From the NCBI RefSeq assembly GCF_011075055.1, contig NC_058152.1, positions 7,006,001 to 7,070,000 on the forward strand: 64,000 nucleotides of DNA, in the 5' to 3' direction. The first letter of the stretch is position 1, and each line of letters starts with the position of its first letter. Below, piece by piece: positions 34,676 to 45,041 of the stretch. The notes beneath the pieces are model-generated. The model did not search any database, had not been told where the DNA came from, and worked only from the letters and a program-made list of their open reading frames with translations. The translations under genes were made by a program, and so were the position numbers. Source of the DNA: Mangifera indica. Taxonomy: Eukaryota; Streptophyta; Magnoliopsida; Sapindales; Anacardiaceae.

Positions 34676-37512
34676 TGTAACATCCCTCTCTAGAAGTACT
34701 ACCCATCGAAGGAGAAATGTTACGAATTAATATCCGGAGTGTCCATTTTTTTCCTTTAAAAATATTTTAAAATGAACGCATCACTAAAAGTATTTAGAAA
34801 GTATTCTAAGAAAACTGAAAATCTGGAAGCGAACAAAAGATGTATATACTCATATGAAAACTCATCTGAAAGCATATGAAAACATAGAGTAATCATATAC
34901 AATTGTACAATCATCTTAAAAAGGTCCAAAAGCAACAAGAACATGTGACTGTATGCATGTAATTTAAACCAGAGATAACCTGCTCCAGCCAGATCTACCT
35001 ACGCTGACCTGACCCTGCCTCACAGTTACCTCAATCACTTGTACCTGTAATCATGAAAGAAAAGGAAATGAGAGATAAGAACACTCAGTAAGGGGAAAGA
35101 ATTAAGTAAACTATCTTCTTTCATGTTCTAACTCACTCTTGAGACTCAACCTCACTCACAACCCCTATAAGAAATCGAAGGGATAATCTAGTTCATTCTT
35201 TGCTATTTGGGTTATACTTTGTCCCATCTGGTGTCTATTTGATACTTTCTAGAAGCTAACTATAGGGATTTGGCACTTTTCTAAGCTTAAGCTCTCTTTC
35301 TTTCTTTCACTACACCATTTCAGAATCTGAATAAAGCTCTACTGCGAGCATACTCTACTACGAGCAGACCCTACTAGGGTCTATGTCTTACTACAGACGT
35401 GTCCTACTGCGGACGTACCCTACTGCGGGCGGTGTAATGTAAAGTGCCCCCTCATAGTTGTATATGAAGTAATCATATACAATTGTACAATCATCCCAAA
35501 AAGGTCCAAAAGCAACAAGAACATGCGACTGTATGCATGTAATATAAACCAGAGATAACCTGCTCTAACCGGATCTACCTACGCTGACCTGACCCTGCCT
35601 TACAGTTACCTCGATCACCTGTACCTGCAGTCATGAAAGAAAAGGAAGTGAGTGATAAGAACACTCAGTAAGGGGAAAGAATTAAGTAAACTATCTCCTT
35701 TCCTGTTCTAACTCACTCTTGAGACTCAACCTCACTCACAACCCCTATAAGAAATCGAGGGGATACTCTAGTTCATTCTTTACTATTTGGGTCATACTTT
35801 GTCCCATATGGTGTCTATTTGATACTTTCTGGAAGCTAACTATAGGGATTTGGCACTTTTCTAAGCTTGAGCTCTCTTTCTTTCTTTCACTACACCATTT
35901 CTAAATCTGAATTGAGCTCTACTGCGAGTATACTCTACTGTGAGCAGACCCTACTAGGATCTATGTCCTACTACGGACGTGTCCTACTGCAGACGTGCCC
36001 TACTGCGGGCAGTGTAGTATAAAGTGCCCCCTCATAGTTCATAGCATGCATGCATGTCTTATATCTTACTAATCTTGGTTCTATATAAATCTATTCATAA
36101 TTCACCAGACCATATTCTTGGGACGACCCCTGAATCTTAAGCCCCGAATTCCTTTTCTTGTTTTTCTTTCTTTTCTTCTTCTTTTTTTTCTCTCCTTTCT
36201 TTCCTTTCCTTTCCTTTCTTTTCTTTGTTTTCCTTTCCAAAATTGTGAAATACTGTTCACAGCCCTGTTCATTTGACAGGGCAGCCTTCTATTTCATATA
36301 ATTTTACAGTACAAATGGTATCTAATTCATCCACGCTATATATAATTTGAAAGAGGATTCAAAGATCTTTCTAAAAAGCTACAATAGCACGCACAATGCA
36401 TTAGATAAGGCAGCCAAAATGTGAAATGAAATCAATGGCAAAAAACTGACTCCTCTGTTTATTTGGTAAAGTAGCTCTTGTGGTTCATACAATATTTAAC
36501 AGTACAAATGATCCCCAATTTATACAAGCTATAGATCATAGAAAAGATAATTCAAAGAGTTTTCCAACAAGCTATAATAACACTCATAATGCATTAGCTA
36601 AGGCAGTCAAAACGTGAGATGAAATCAGTGGCAAAAACTTTTCCCTGTTAATTTAGTAAATCAGTCCTTTTAGTTCATACAATATTTAATAGTCCAAATG
36701 ATCTCTAATTCCTACAAGCGATATATCATTGGAAAGAGAATTCAAAGAGATTTCCAACAAGATATAATAAAACTCATAATTCATTAGATAAGACAGTCAA
36801 AACGTGGGACGAATGTAGTGGCAAAACTGTAAATATTATGTAACTTTCTGCCATGAACAAAATCACACACATAGACATCCCAAATAGCAAAACAACATTT
36901 CTCAACTTCAAAATCATCATTTATAACATAGATCCAAGGAACCAAAAGCCTAAAACATGCAACATATCAAGGTTGATACCCCATTACCTTGTTTCAAGTC
37001 AATCTTTGCAAGTTGGCTCTCTTCTCTTTGTTTTGCTTCCTTTATCACCAAAATCACCTTAAATCAACACCAAAACATACTAACATATTCATATAACATG
37101 CATCCAATATATATATACATAGGTAAAGGGAAAAGGAAGATATATTTTGGTTACCAAGGCTCTCAAAGTGCTTCCTTTTATTTTCCTTCCTTATTTATCT
37201 TCAAAAACCCTCTCAAAATCACTCACTGTTCTTAAAAAATGCAGCAAAGAAAGGACGAAGACTGCCTTCTTCTGGATGAGACAAGAGAATGATGGAAAAA
37301 GCAAAAGGTGAAGGTTTCCTTTATTGACTTTTCTCTCCAACATATATACCTACATACTTTTTCAATATATTATTTTATATATATGTGTGTGTTTTTTTTT
37401 TTATATATATCTATATATATATATATCTAAAAACACACACATACGATTGAAAATATCTCCAAATAGGGTCAAAAGACGTAGTTGCCCCTGGAATATACTT
37501 GAGGGTATTACA
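34676..37512 (-). mobile_element. Solo LTR of a second gypsy family, with exact TSD
   Basis: TGTAACATCC (34676) to GGGTATTACA (37512), flanked by an exact 5-bp duplication ACCTG (34671-34675 and 37513-37517). No internal region is present, so it is a solo LTR formed by LTR-LTR recombination. It holds a 580-bp tandem duplication and TA/TG-rich runs near 37374-37440. Orientation is taken as minus from the position of pyrimidine-rich and promoter-like sequence and is uncertain. Confidence 0.9.
34889..36040. repeat. 580-bp tandem duplication inside the solo LTR
   Basis: Copy 1 starts gtaatcatatacaattgt at 34889 and copy 2 starts with the same bases at 35469, exactly 580 bp later. The copies differ by scattered substitutions. 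Each contains a short minisatellite of 'ctactgcggacgt'-like units (35338-35430 and 35918-36010). Confidence 0.92.
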
Positions 37513-38857
37513 ACCTGCAAGCCAAAGTAAAACACATGAGTGATAATTCACCTAGTAAGCAGCATTTTTGAAATATTCTTGTACAATCTTGCTGTCTATT
37601 TATCCATATCATCAAGCATCTTAGACGTATATCAAGTAGACATCCTAAACACCTCTTACACCTTATTGAGAATTGGTGTGGACGTCTCGAATGCCTCTTA
37701 TAACCTATGTATCAATGAGACGGACATCTTGAATGCCTCTTACAACTCATATACCAATGAGATGGCCATCATGGATGCCTCTTACAATTCTTGCATTATC
37801 ACAATAGACATCTCGAATACCTCTTATTTGGACGTAATCGAAATGTATGTCCAGGGCTTCTCTTAGAGGGTAGAATATCTTTTCCATAACCCTCAATACG
37901 ACATTCCCTTTTTTGTTATTATGAGGAATGATTGTTCCACCTTGGAACGATCGTCTTTTCCTTTATGAGAGACGACTGTCCCAGAACAAATAGGGATGAT
38001 CGTTCCTCCTGACCTCATTACCACAAGTCTAATTTTCGTCACAGTTAACATTACTGATCTACCCTTAGATATAACAATAAATATTGTCTCTTGCCTCGCA
38101 ATAGGACAAACATCCCTCTTATAAGGGGATATATATCCCTCACCTCTATAACTTCTAGATTCTTACCATTCAAGCATTTATTAGAAATCCAACAATCCAA
38201 AATTAAGCTACGACTTCCTTGAACTTATTTAGTTCACTAAAACAATTCCAAAACACCGATAAACTCAACAATCAAAATAACTCAAAACAAACAGAATCCA
38301 ATTCATGCATATTCTTAGTATTCTATCTTCTTCTAAATCAGACTGATAGGATCAATCGTATATACACATATATAAATTGCAATCACTACAATTCAACTAT
38401 TATCCAGCAGATTATACATAACACTGATAGAACATGGTGTTACAAAAGGAAGTGAGAAGGAAATTCGCTTACCTCTCCTCTGACGATGCTTAGTTTTTAA
38501 TGGTAAGAATCTGACAGTAATCCTCTACTCCAATGGCTCTTTAAGGCTCTCAAATCCTTTTTACACTCTCTAATACAATAAGGTACACATAAACCTAAAC
38601 AAAACATGCAGAGAAGTTTTATAATCGCTAGAAAACACGTTTAGGATAGTCGTCCCCTAAAATAGGATGAGCGTCCCTTAAGACATACATCGCAAAAATC
38701 ATGTGAGCATAATTTGAAATTGCTATCTCATAGGGACGAATGTCCCACAAGTTTGACTTTTGTATCGACTTTGAAAATTCAACACTGTCAAACCTCTCGA
38801 AAAACTTGGATCATGCCAAAAAGCCAACCTACCCTTGACATACCTAAGGTTGTTACA

Positions 38858-38961
38858 TGTAATATGCTATTTTTTTTCTAATTAACTTATGTGAAATGTT
38901 GTTATTTCATTGTGATGTGTTGTTTTATTTATATTTCAAGTAAATGAATCCTTAACTTGAA
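38858..38961. repeat. 104-bp copy of the element's right flank beside LTR A
   Basis: tgtaatatgcta...cttaacttgaa matches 42658-42761, the DNA just outside LTR B, over 104 bp with no length difference. It lies where the polypurine tract and the end of pol should be and abuts the RT remnant at 38962. Confidence 0.88.
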
Positions 38962-39360
38962 CACTGTTACGATATCAGTCAAGTCGAAAGGCATCATCAC
39001 AAACACGTAATGCCCATATCTAGTTTTGAATATAGTCTTTGATATATCCTTCTCTACTACCCGTATCTGATGATATCCCAACCTTAGATATATTTTTGAG
39101 AACATTAAAACACCTCTTAATTGATCAAACAAGTCATCGATCCTTGATAATGAGTATTTATTCTTCATTATCACCTTGTTTAATTCCTTATAGTTAATAC
39201 ACATATGCATTGACCAATCCTTTTTTTTTTTTTACAAAGAGGATTGATGCACCCAACGATGAATGACTTGGTCAGATAAACTTACTATCAAACAGTTCTT
39301 GTAACTGTTTCTTCAATTTATGTAACTATTGGAGCTATGCAGCCTCAAGCCAACTATATT
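38962..39360 (-). pseudogene. Gypsy reverse transcriptase, N-terminal half
   Basis: On the minus strand the frame reads '[20 protein letters not shown]', then '[18 protein letters not shown]', then '[18 protein letters not shown]', '[18 protein letters not shown]' and stops matching at 38962. These are the first RT blocks of Ty3/gypsy. The catalytic Tyr-x-Asp-Asp block that should follow is missing because the sequence jumps to the 104-bp flank copy. Upstream, 'LFVKKKxG'-like sequence near 39225 is disturbed by a poly(T) run. Confidence 0.85.
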
Positions 39361-40000
39361 TTGAATTCTACCTCTCTCTTTGGTGTTAATCTCAGTAAAT
39401 TATTGGGGAACATATCTAGGAACTTATAAACCATTGGCATGCCATCTACACTTAAAGTTTCTTCTGTCTTGGCTTTACTACTCACATAGGCCAAGTATCT
39501 CATACAACCTTTATTTAACATCTTTCGGGCCTTAACACTGCTGATTATCATGCTAAATACTTGACCCTTACCAAAAGTGAACCTATCCCTACTATCTAAG
39601 CTAAACTTAACCTTTTTCTTTCTGTAATCAATCTCAACCCCCTTACCTACTGATGAAGTCTATTTCCGAAATCATATTGAAGTTAGGCATCTTAAATACA
39701 ATTAGATCCACCCACAGGTTTCAGCCATTTAATATCATTGTTTGTCCCAAAAGCATAACATTGCTTATTATCTTATCACCATTTGGCATTTTAATGCTAA
39801 TATGATTAACTATTGTAGGCTTTAACCCTAGTTTCTACACTGATCCTTAAGCCACAAAACTATGGATAGCACCTGAATCAATTAAAGCATAAATAGGAAT
39901 AGTATAAAAAAGCAACTGTCCTATAACTGTAGCAAGATTGGCCTTAGCCTGTGCCTAGGCCATTGTATAGACTCAAGCTTGTCCATCACCTAGCTATCGC
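39354..40000 (-). pseudogene. Gypsy aspartic protease and linker
   Basis: The protease motif 'YALIDSGAIHSFVA' is readable at about 39895-39855, with the catalytic Asp-Ser-Gly intact. Downstream the linker toward RT reads 'MIISSVKARKMLNKGCMRYL', 'AYVSSKAKTEETLSVDGMPM' and ends 'FLDMFPNNLLRLTPKREVEF' at 39551-39354, an open stretch of 65 codons typical of Tekay/Del elements. Stops between these parts show that the protein is broken. Confidence 0.8.
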
Positions 40001-40990
40001 TCAATTAGTGCTGGTAAAAATGTCGATATTGGGTTAGCTTTATCAAGGCACTTTCCAGCAAAGAAACCTAGCTAATTACATCTAAAACACACTCTTAATC
40101 TTGTTTGGTACTCTTTAAGATACCAATGGCTACACCTTTCGTACACTAAAAAGTCCTTCTTATGGGATCTTTTATCTTTGTCTGCTTTTTCTCAAGCCTC
40201 TTGTCGCAAATGTCTTCTTACCTCTTTTGTCCTTGATAAATGTAAGTCCCTAACAAGTTGAATCCATTTAAACTGAGCCTTAGTCAACTTCTCTAAATGT
40301 TAGTGGTGACCTTGAACTCGTCTCTCTCTACATCTTATCCAGCATAATCTCGACTCTTAGGGCCCTATTTAAAGCCTCAGAGTAAGTAGCAAAGGTATGA
40401 TCTTCTACCATCACCTTATTGGCTAAATCATCTCAAAGCCCACTGCCTTGAACTGTATCAGTTACCCTACATGCATATATAACAAAAGTATTGAAATAGG
40501 TCAAGAACTCTCAGACTATTATGTTACCATACTTCAAATTGAAGAACTCTTAAGTACAAGACCTAATGACATTAGTCGATCAATACTTCTTATTGAAAAC
40601 TCGTTTGAAATCGGTCCATGTCATGTTTTCCATAAGACAAGTAATGCATACAAGCCTTCATCAGGCCTTAACATCCTCTCTAAGTAGAGATGTAACATAC
40701 TTGACCTTTTCCTAGTTAATCATAATGAACATAGCCATGGCCTTCTTCACATCATCTAACCACTCGACGGCCTCAACTAAGTCTATGGTACCTCTAAACT
40801 CTAACAATTGATGTCAGCCTACTAACCCATAAATAGGATGTATCTGATCTTGCCTTTAGCACCTACTACACTAAAGGTGAAATAAGTGGTTGGGTGGATT
40901 GAGGTTGTTGGTGCCTCTACTACATACCCCACACTAACAAATAACTCTCGGTGTTCTCTCAACACCTCATGCATAATATTCTTGATTTTT
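40001..40990 (-). pseudogene. Gypsy Gag remnant with zinc knuckle
   Basis: On the minus strand a knuckle-like 'CFRCN' followed by 'LGFFAGKC' (Cys-x2-Cys-x3-Gly-x-Phe...Cys, with the His position changed to Phe) lies at about 40095-40055. Upstream there is a Lys/Arg-rich stretch near 40200 ('KADKDKRSHKKDF') and Gag-like fragments up to 40990, all with frequent stops. Confidence 0.65.
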
Positions 40991-41005
40991 GCTTACCCTA
41001 GTCTA

Positions 41006-41109
41006 TTTTTATTATTATTAGTATGATTTTAGTAAATTGTGGATTTTAAATTTATTAAATAAAAAATGAAATCCACAATTTACTAAAATCATACTAATAA
41101 TAATAAAAA
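41006..41109. repeat. 41-bp perfect inverted repeat with 22-nt loop
   Basis: Arm 41006-41046 is the exact reverse complement of arm 41069-41109; the spacer is 41047-41068. The right arm belongs to LTR B (it matches 34525-34565 in LTR A). The left arm has no counterpart in LTR A and replaces the missing first 120 bp of the LTR. Confidence 0.95.
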
Positions 41110-42089
41110 GTAATGGTCCTAAAACAATTTAATTCAAAGATTAAAACAGAAGGTCTTTGATGGTGGTCATGCCATCACTGAGCTAATCCACTAGTCTTTT
41201 TGCTTACCCTACTCTAATGTCTACCTACAAGCCAAAGCAAAAGACATGAGTGATAATTCACCTAGTAGACACATACAATCACTGAGCATTTCTAGAATAC
41301 CTTTGGATAGTTCGACTATCTATTTATCCATATTATTTAGCATTTTGACACATATCAAATGGATGTCCCAAACACCTCTTAAACCTTAGTGAGAATCAGG
41401 GTGGACATCCCAAATGCCTTTTATAACCCAGGTATCAATAAGACGAACGCTTTAGATGCCTCTTACAACTCATTTACCAATGAGACAAGCATCCCAAACG
41501 TCTCTTACAACTTATGTACTATCACAACAGACATCTTGAATGTCTTTTATTAGAACTTGATTGGAATAGGCATTCTAGACATCTCTTGCATCCCCTTCAA
41601 CTATCATACAAAGGGTAGAACATCTTTTCCCTAACCCTTGGTATAATATTCCCTTTTATATTATCGTGAGTGACGATCATTTGGCTCTAGAAGATGGTCG
41701 TCTTCTCTTTCATGAGGGACAACCGTCCTAAAACAAATACGAACAGTCGTTCCCCTATAAGCTTATTACCACGAGCCTTATCTTAGTCATGGTTAGAATT
41801 ACCAATCTACCTTTGATATACCCATAAATACCATCTCCTACCTTGTGATAGGATAGACATCCCTTACCTCTGTAACTTCTAGAACCTCATCGTTCAAGTG
41901 TTGGTTCAAAAATCCAACAATCTAGAATTAAAGTAGGACTCCTTAAACTTTTTCAATTCACCAAAACCATTCCAAAACACCCATAAACTCAACGATCAAC
42001 ACAACTTGAAATGAATAGAATCCAATTCATGCATATTCCTAGTATTCCATCTTCCTCTAAATCATACTCATACGGATCAATCGTATACA

Positions 42090-42160
<71 letters not shown>

Positions 42161-42657
42161 TGCAATCGCTACAATTCAACTATTCTACAGTAGATTATAT
42201 ACAATACTGATAGAACATGGCATGACAAAAAGAAGTAAGGAAATTCTCCTACCTCTCCTCCAACAGTGCTTAGTCTTCGAGTGGCAAGAATTCGATGGCA
42301 ATCCTCTGCTTCGATGGCTCTCCAAGGTTCTCAAATTCTTTTTACACTCTGATACAAGAAGGTAAGGTTAATGACACATAACCCTAAACAAAACACATAG
42401 AGAAGTTTTATAACCACTAGAAAACATATCTAGGATGATCATTCCTTAAAATGGGATAGGGGTCCCTCAAGACGTGCATCACAAAAATCACTCGAGCATG
42501 ATTTGAAATTGTTACAAGTGTTCTAGAGACAAGGACGAATGTCCAATGGGTTTGACTTTTGTATTGACTTTGAAAATTTAATGTTGTCAAACCTTCTGGA
42601 AAATTCGGATAATGCCTAAAGACCGACCTACCCTTTATCATAACTGAGGTTGCTACA
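41048..42657 (-). repeat. LTR B of the gypsy element
   Basis: About 1.61 kb matching LTR A from its position 34505 on, ending ggttgctaca. It lacks the opening 120 bp (the end next to the primer site, in minus orientation), so the primer site is also gone. It has its own 42-bp minisatellite near 41370-41545 and a long CA microsatellite absent from LTR A. Confidence 0.85.
42093..42160. repeat. (AC)27(AT)7 microsatellite
   Basis: About 55 bases of AC repeat followed by AT repeat in LTR B. At the same place LTR A (about 38360-38378) has only atacacatatata, so the long array grew after the two LTRs separated. Confidence 0.93.
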
Positions 42658-42761
42658 TGTAATATGCTACTTTTTTTGTAATTAACTTATGCGAAATATC
42701 GTTGTTTTGTTGTGATGTGTTATTTTATTTATATTTCAAGTAAACAAATCCTTAACTTGAA

Positions 42762-43227
42762 ATTTTGTAAAGTATGGAGGATGGTGGGAGTGTGAGAGTA
42801 ATGGTTAAAGCAGGGACCAACCATCCAAAACAAAAGCGTTTTAAATACATTCAAATCTTATACTCTTGGCAAAAGCTTCTTAATATAGAAATGGATAGGG
42901 TAGATTTGTTTTTTTAGCTTTATTATGCTGTTCAAAGTGATATAATTGTTGTTTTGCATTATGTTTTAAGGTTTTCAATGTATGAATTCTATTGTTGTAG
43001 TCATTTAAAGTGATATAAAAAGTAATTATGTTATAATGAGTACTCAGAATATCATAGATTTGAATGGGTATAGGTATTGCATAACTTTTAATTATCTGGA
43101 AGCTCTTATTTTTAACTTTGTAAGAGATCCAAACACCTTAATTACCTAGGAAATATTGTACATTTCCTGTCAAGCGCGTAAGTTTCAAGTAAAGGTGTAT
43201 ATTTTGTGAGGTCAAAGATGCTTCATT
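42762..43227. other. Unassigned flank between gypsy and MULE
   Basis: No gene or repeat recognised in about 465 bp. Its right end supplies the 9-bp MULE target duplication atattttaa (43228-43236). Confidence 0.4.
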
Positions 43228-43236
43228 ATATTTTAA

Positions 43237-43335
43237 GGGAAATTTTAAAAAATGGCCAAAATGCCCTCCCATTAAGCAAAAATACCCAAAATCATTATTT
43301 TCAAGCCAAAATGCCCAAAATCACTGTTTCAAAAA
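43237..43335 (+). repeat. MULE left terminal inverted repeat
   Basis: GGGAAATTTTAAAAAATGGCC followed by words such as caaaatgcc and aagcaaaaatacccaaaat. These recur in the right end (49556 inward) with small gaps. The first 15 bases are identical to the right end. Confidence 0.85.
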
Positions 43336-43416
43336 AAATGCCTATGACTTTTTTTAATACCAAAACTACCCTTCCCCTCATATTTATATAACTCTCCCAC
43401 TTACTATAGGGTTTTA

Positions 43417-43635
43417 ATGTAATTTTAGATAAATATGAGAGGTTTTTGGATATTTTACATTATAAAGGCATTTTAATATTTATTTATTTATTTCAAACTT
43501 TTTCTAAAATGTCAAAATTACCCTTTCTTTCATTTATATAACTCCCCTCACTCATTATGGGGGTTAAAATAATTTTAGATAAATATGAGGGGTTTTTGGA
43601 TATTTTACATTGTAAAGGCATTTTCATTTTTCAAC
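43417..43635 (+). repeat. 150-bp direct duplication near MULE left end
   Basis: aattttagataaatatgag occurs at 43421 and 43571, followed in both by 'ggtttttggatattttacatt' type sequence and 'aaaggcatttt'. The offset is 150 bp. It lies between the terminal repeat and the 119-bp array and has no coding signal. Confidence 0.8.
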
Positions 43636-44215
43636 TTTTAGAATTCGAATTTCAGTTCCGTTTTTTCGAATTTCACCGTTTTACGATATATCGATTCGTA
43701 TTTTTCAAATTTCTGAAGGATTTTCCGTTTGTTGCCATTCTAGGGTTTTTCAACTTTTACAATTCGAATTTTAGATTCCGTATTTTTCAGATTTCGGATT
43801 TTATTCGTTTTTCAACGAAGATATCGACTCGTATTTTTTAGATTTCTGAAGGATTTTTCGTTTGTTGCCATTCTAGGGTTTTTCAACTTTTAGAATTTGA
43901 ATTTCAGTTTCATTTTTTCGGATTTCACTGTTTTACGAGATATCAACCCGTATTTTTCAGATTTCTGAAGGATTTTTTTATTGTTGCCATTCTAGGGTTT
44001 TTCAACTTTTAGAATTCGAATTTAAGTTCAGTTTTTTTGAATTTCACCGTTTGATGAGATATCGACTCGTATTTTTCAGATTTTCGAAGGATTTTTTTAT
44101 TGTTGCCATTCTAGGGTTTTTCAACTTTTAGAATTTGAATTTCAGTTTCGTTTTTTCAGATTTCACCGTTTTACCAGATATCGACTCATATTTTTCAGAT
44201 TTTTGAAGGATTGTT
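43622..44215 (+). repeat. 119-bp tandem repeat, left array (5 units)
   Basis: Five units ending in a '(c/t)t(g/c)gaaggat'-type anchor at 43713, 43846, 43965, 44084 and 44203. The last three steps are exactly 119 bp; one step is 133 bp because of an insertion. Each unit holds 'attctagggtttttcaactttta', 'aattcgaatttcag' and 'cgatatcgactcgtatttttcag'-like blocks. It is the inverse of the right array. Frame 43557-43841 only reads the repeat. Confidence 0.93.
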
Positions 44216-44685
44216 GGATTTGGTATCAGGTTGTTGGATTCGGTGGATTCATGGGTATTGTGGACTTTGGTGACATGTCTTGCACGTGTAGAAAATTTCA
44301 GCTTTCACGTATTTCGTGCAACCATGCCATTGCCGTTGCAAGACATATGAGACTGACGAATGTGCACGCATGGGTTCATCCATTCTTCCGCACCGATATT
44401 TATCGTGCAATATATCAGGAACCAATCAATCCTCTTGGAAATCAATGTGATTGGTTACACTCACCGGAAGACAGAGTTATATTGCCCCCCGTCCTCGATA
44501 GTCGTCGTCCAGGTCGTCCAGCCAATAGAAATCGACGTCCATCACAAGGAGAAATTGTTACACCGAGGATTTGTAGTCGTTGCCATGAACCGGGGCATAC
44601 ACGAACCCAATGTAAATCCCCAGCACCGGTCCCGAGCTCTACCCCCCAGCGTTCACATACAAAAGGCAAAGGAACGAGATCTTGA
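44203..44685 (+). pseudogene. MULE transposase (MURA) C-terminal part: SWIM finger and zinc knuckle
   Basis: The frame is open to the stop at 44683-44685. From about 44254 it matches the tail of MURA-type transposases: 'IVDFGDMSCTCRKFQLSRIS' with 'CNHAIAVARHM' gives the SWIM zinc finger (Cys-x-Cys...Cys-x-His). 'HPFFRTDIYRAIYQEPINP' follows, then a Pro/Arg-rich linker with 'RRPGRPANRNRRPS', then a CCHC knuckle 'CSRCHEPGHTRTQC' near residue 130. In active relatives this tail lies C-terminal to the MULE DDE core and binds element DNA in the nucleus. Here the N-terminal and catalytic regions are absent: the 119-bp array runs directly into it, and about 15 leading residues are repeat-derived. A clean frame over about 145 codons suggests recent truncation. 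It could be a last exon whose other exons were lost. Confidence 0.85.
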
Positions 44686-45041
44686 CATACTTATACTCAA
44701 TTTTGTTTTTTATATGATTCTTCATTGTTCTACTTCAGGTTTATGTAACCGATGTATTTTTATTATTGTTTCAAATGTGTAATTGTATTGTCATTTGATG
44801 TAATAAATTTAGTGTTACTTAATTTCAGTATTATTTTATTTTCTCTAATTGTTTCAATTGTGTTAATGTTTGAGTAATTATACGTTTTTATTGTTTTTTC
44901 ATGACAAGATTATTTAAAAAATGAACTCAAATACGATACACATCCATATATAACCACAAATAAAGTATATCATATACATATGAAAATACAATAAATATAT
45001 ACATCTAAACATAGAAATAATGATAAATATACATCCGTGAG
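44686..45041. other. Intergenic gap between convergent MULE genes
   Basis: About 355 bp of AT-rich sequence between the stop codons of the MURA tail and the Ulp1-like gene. It probably holds the 3' untranslated ends of both. Possible AATAAA-like signals occur at 44801 (taataaattt) on the plus strand. The frame at 44914-45141 (minus) overlaps the end of the protease in another frame and is not a separate gene. Confidence 0.5.

Larger units (their letters stand above)
34385..38857 (-). repeat. LTR A of the gypsy element (split by a solo LTR)
   Basis: Pieces 34385-34675 and 37518-38857 form one LTR of about 1.63 kb, TGTAACACC...GTTGTTACA. The joint is exact: the sequence across the solo LTR, with one copy of ACCTG removed, matches LTR B around 41225. 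It contains five 42-bp minisatellite units at 37647-37826 (anchor aatgcctctta every 42 bp) that happen to keep one frame open (37540-37866); I do not regard that as a gene. Confidence 0.85.
34385..42657 (-). mobile_element. Tekay/Del-like gypsy element, minus strand
   Basis: The LTRs are A (34385-34675 plus 37518-38857, interrupted by a solo LTR) and B (41048-42657). The outer flanks tgtaa (34380-34384) and tgtaa (42658-42662) are an exact 5-bp target duplication, tying A and B to one insertion. The inside (38962-40990) reads on the minus strand as Gag, protease and the first part of reverse transcriptase; the rest of RT, RNase H and integrase is gone. LTR B lacks the first 120 bp present in A, where an inverted repeat now stands. 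Confidence 0.85.

Noticed and set aside
37540..37866. 108-codon frame
   Set aside because: Created by the 42-bp minisatellite in LTR A; no independent coding evidence.
42011..42193. 60-codon frame with a Thr-His run
   Set aside because: Product of the CA microsatellite within LTR B.
43557..43841. 94-codon frame rich in Phe
   Set aside because: Lies in the 119-bp array; open only because the unit lacks stops in that frame.
44442..44669. 75-codon minus-strand frame
   Set aside because: Antisense shadow of the MURA tail, whose SWIM and CCHC motifs are on the plus strand.
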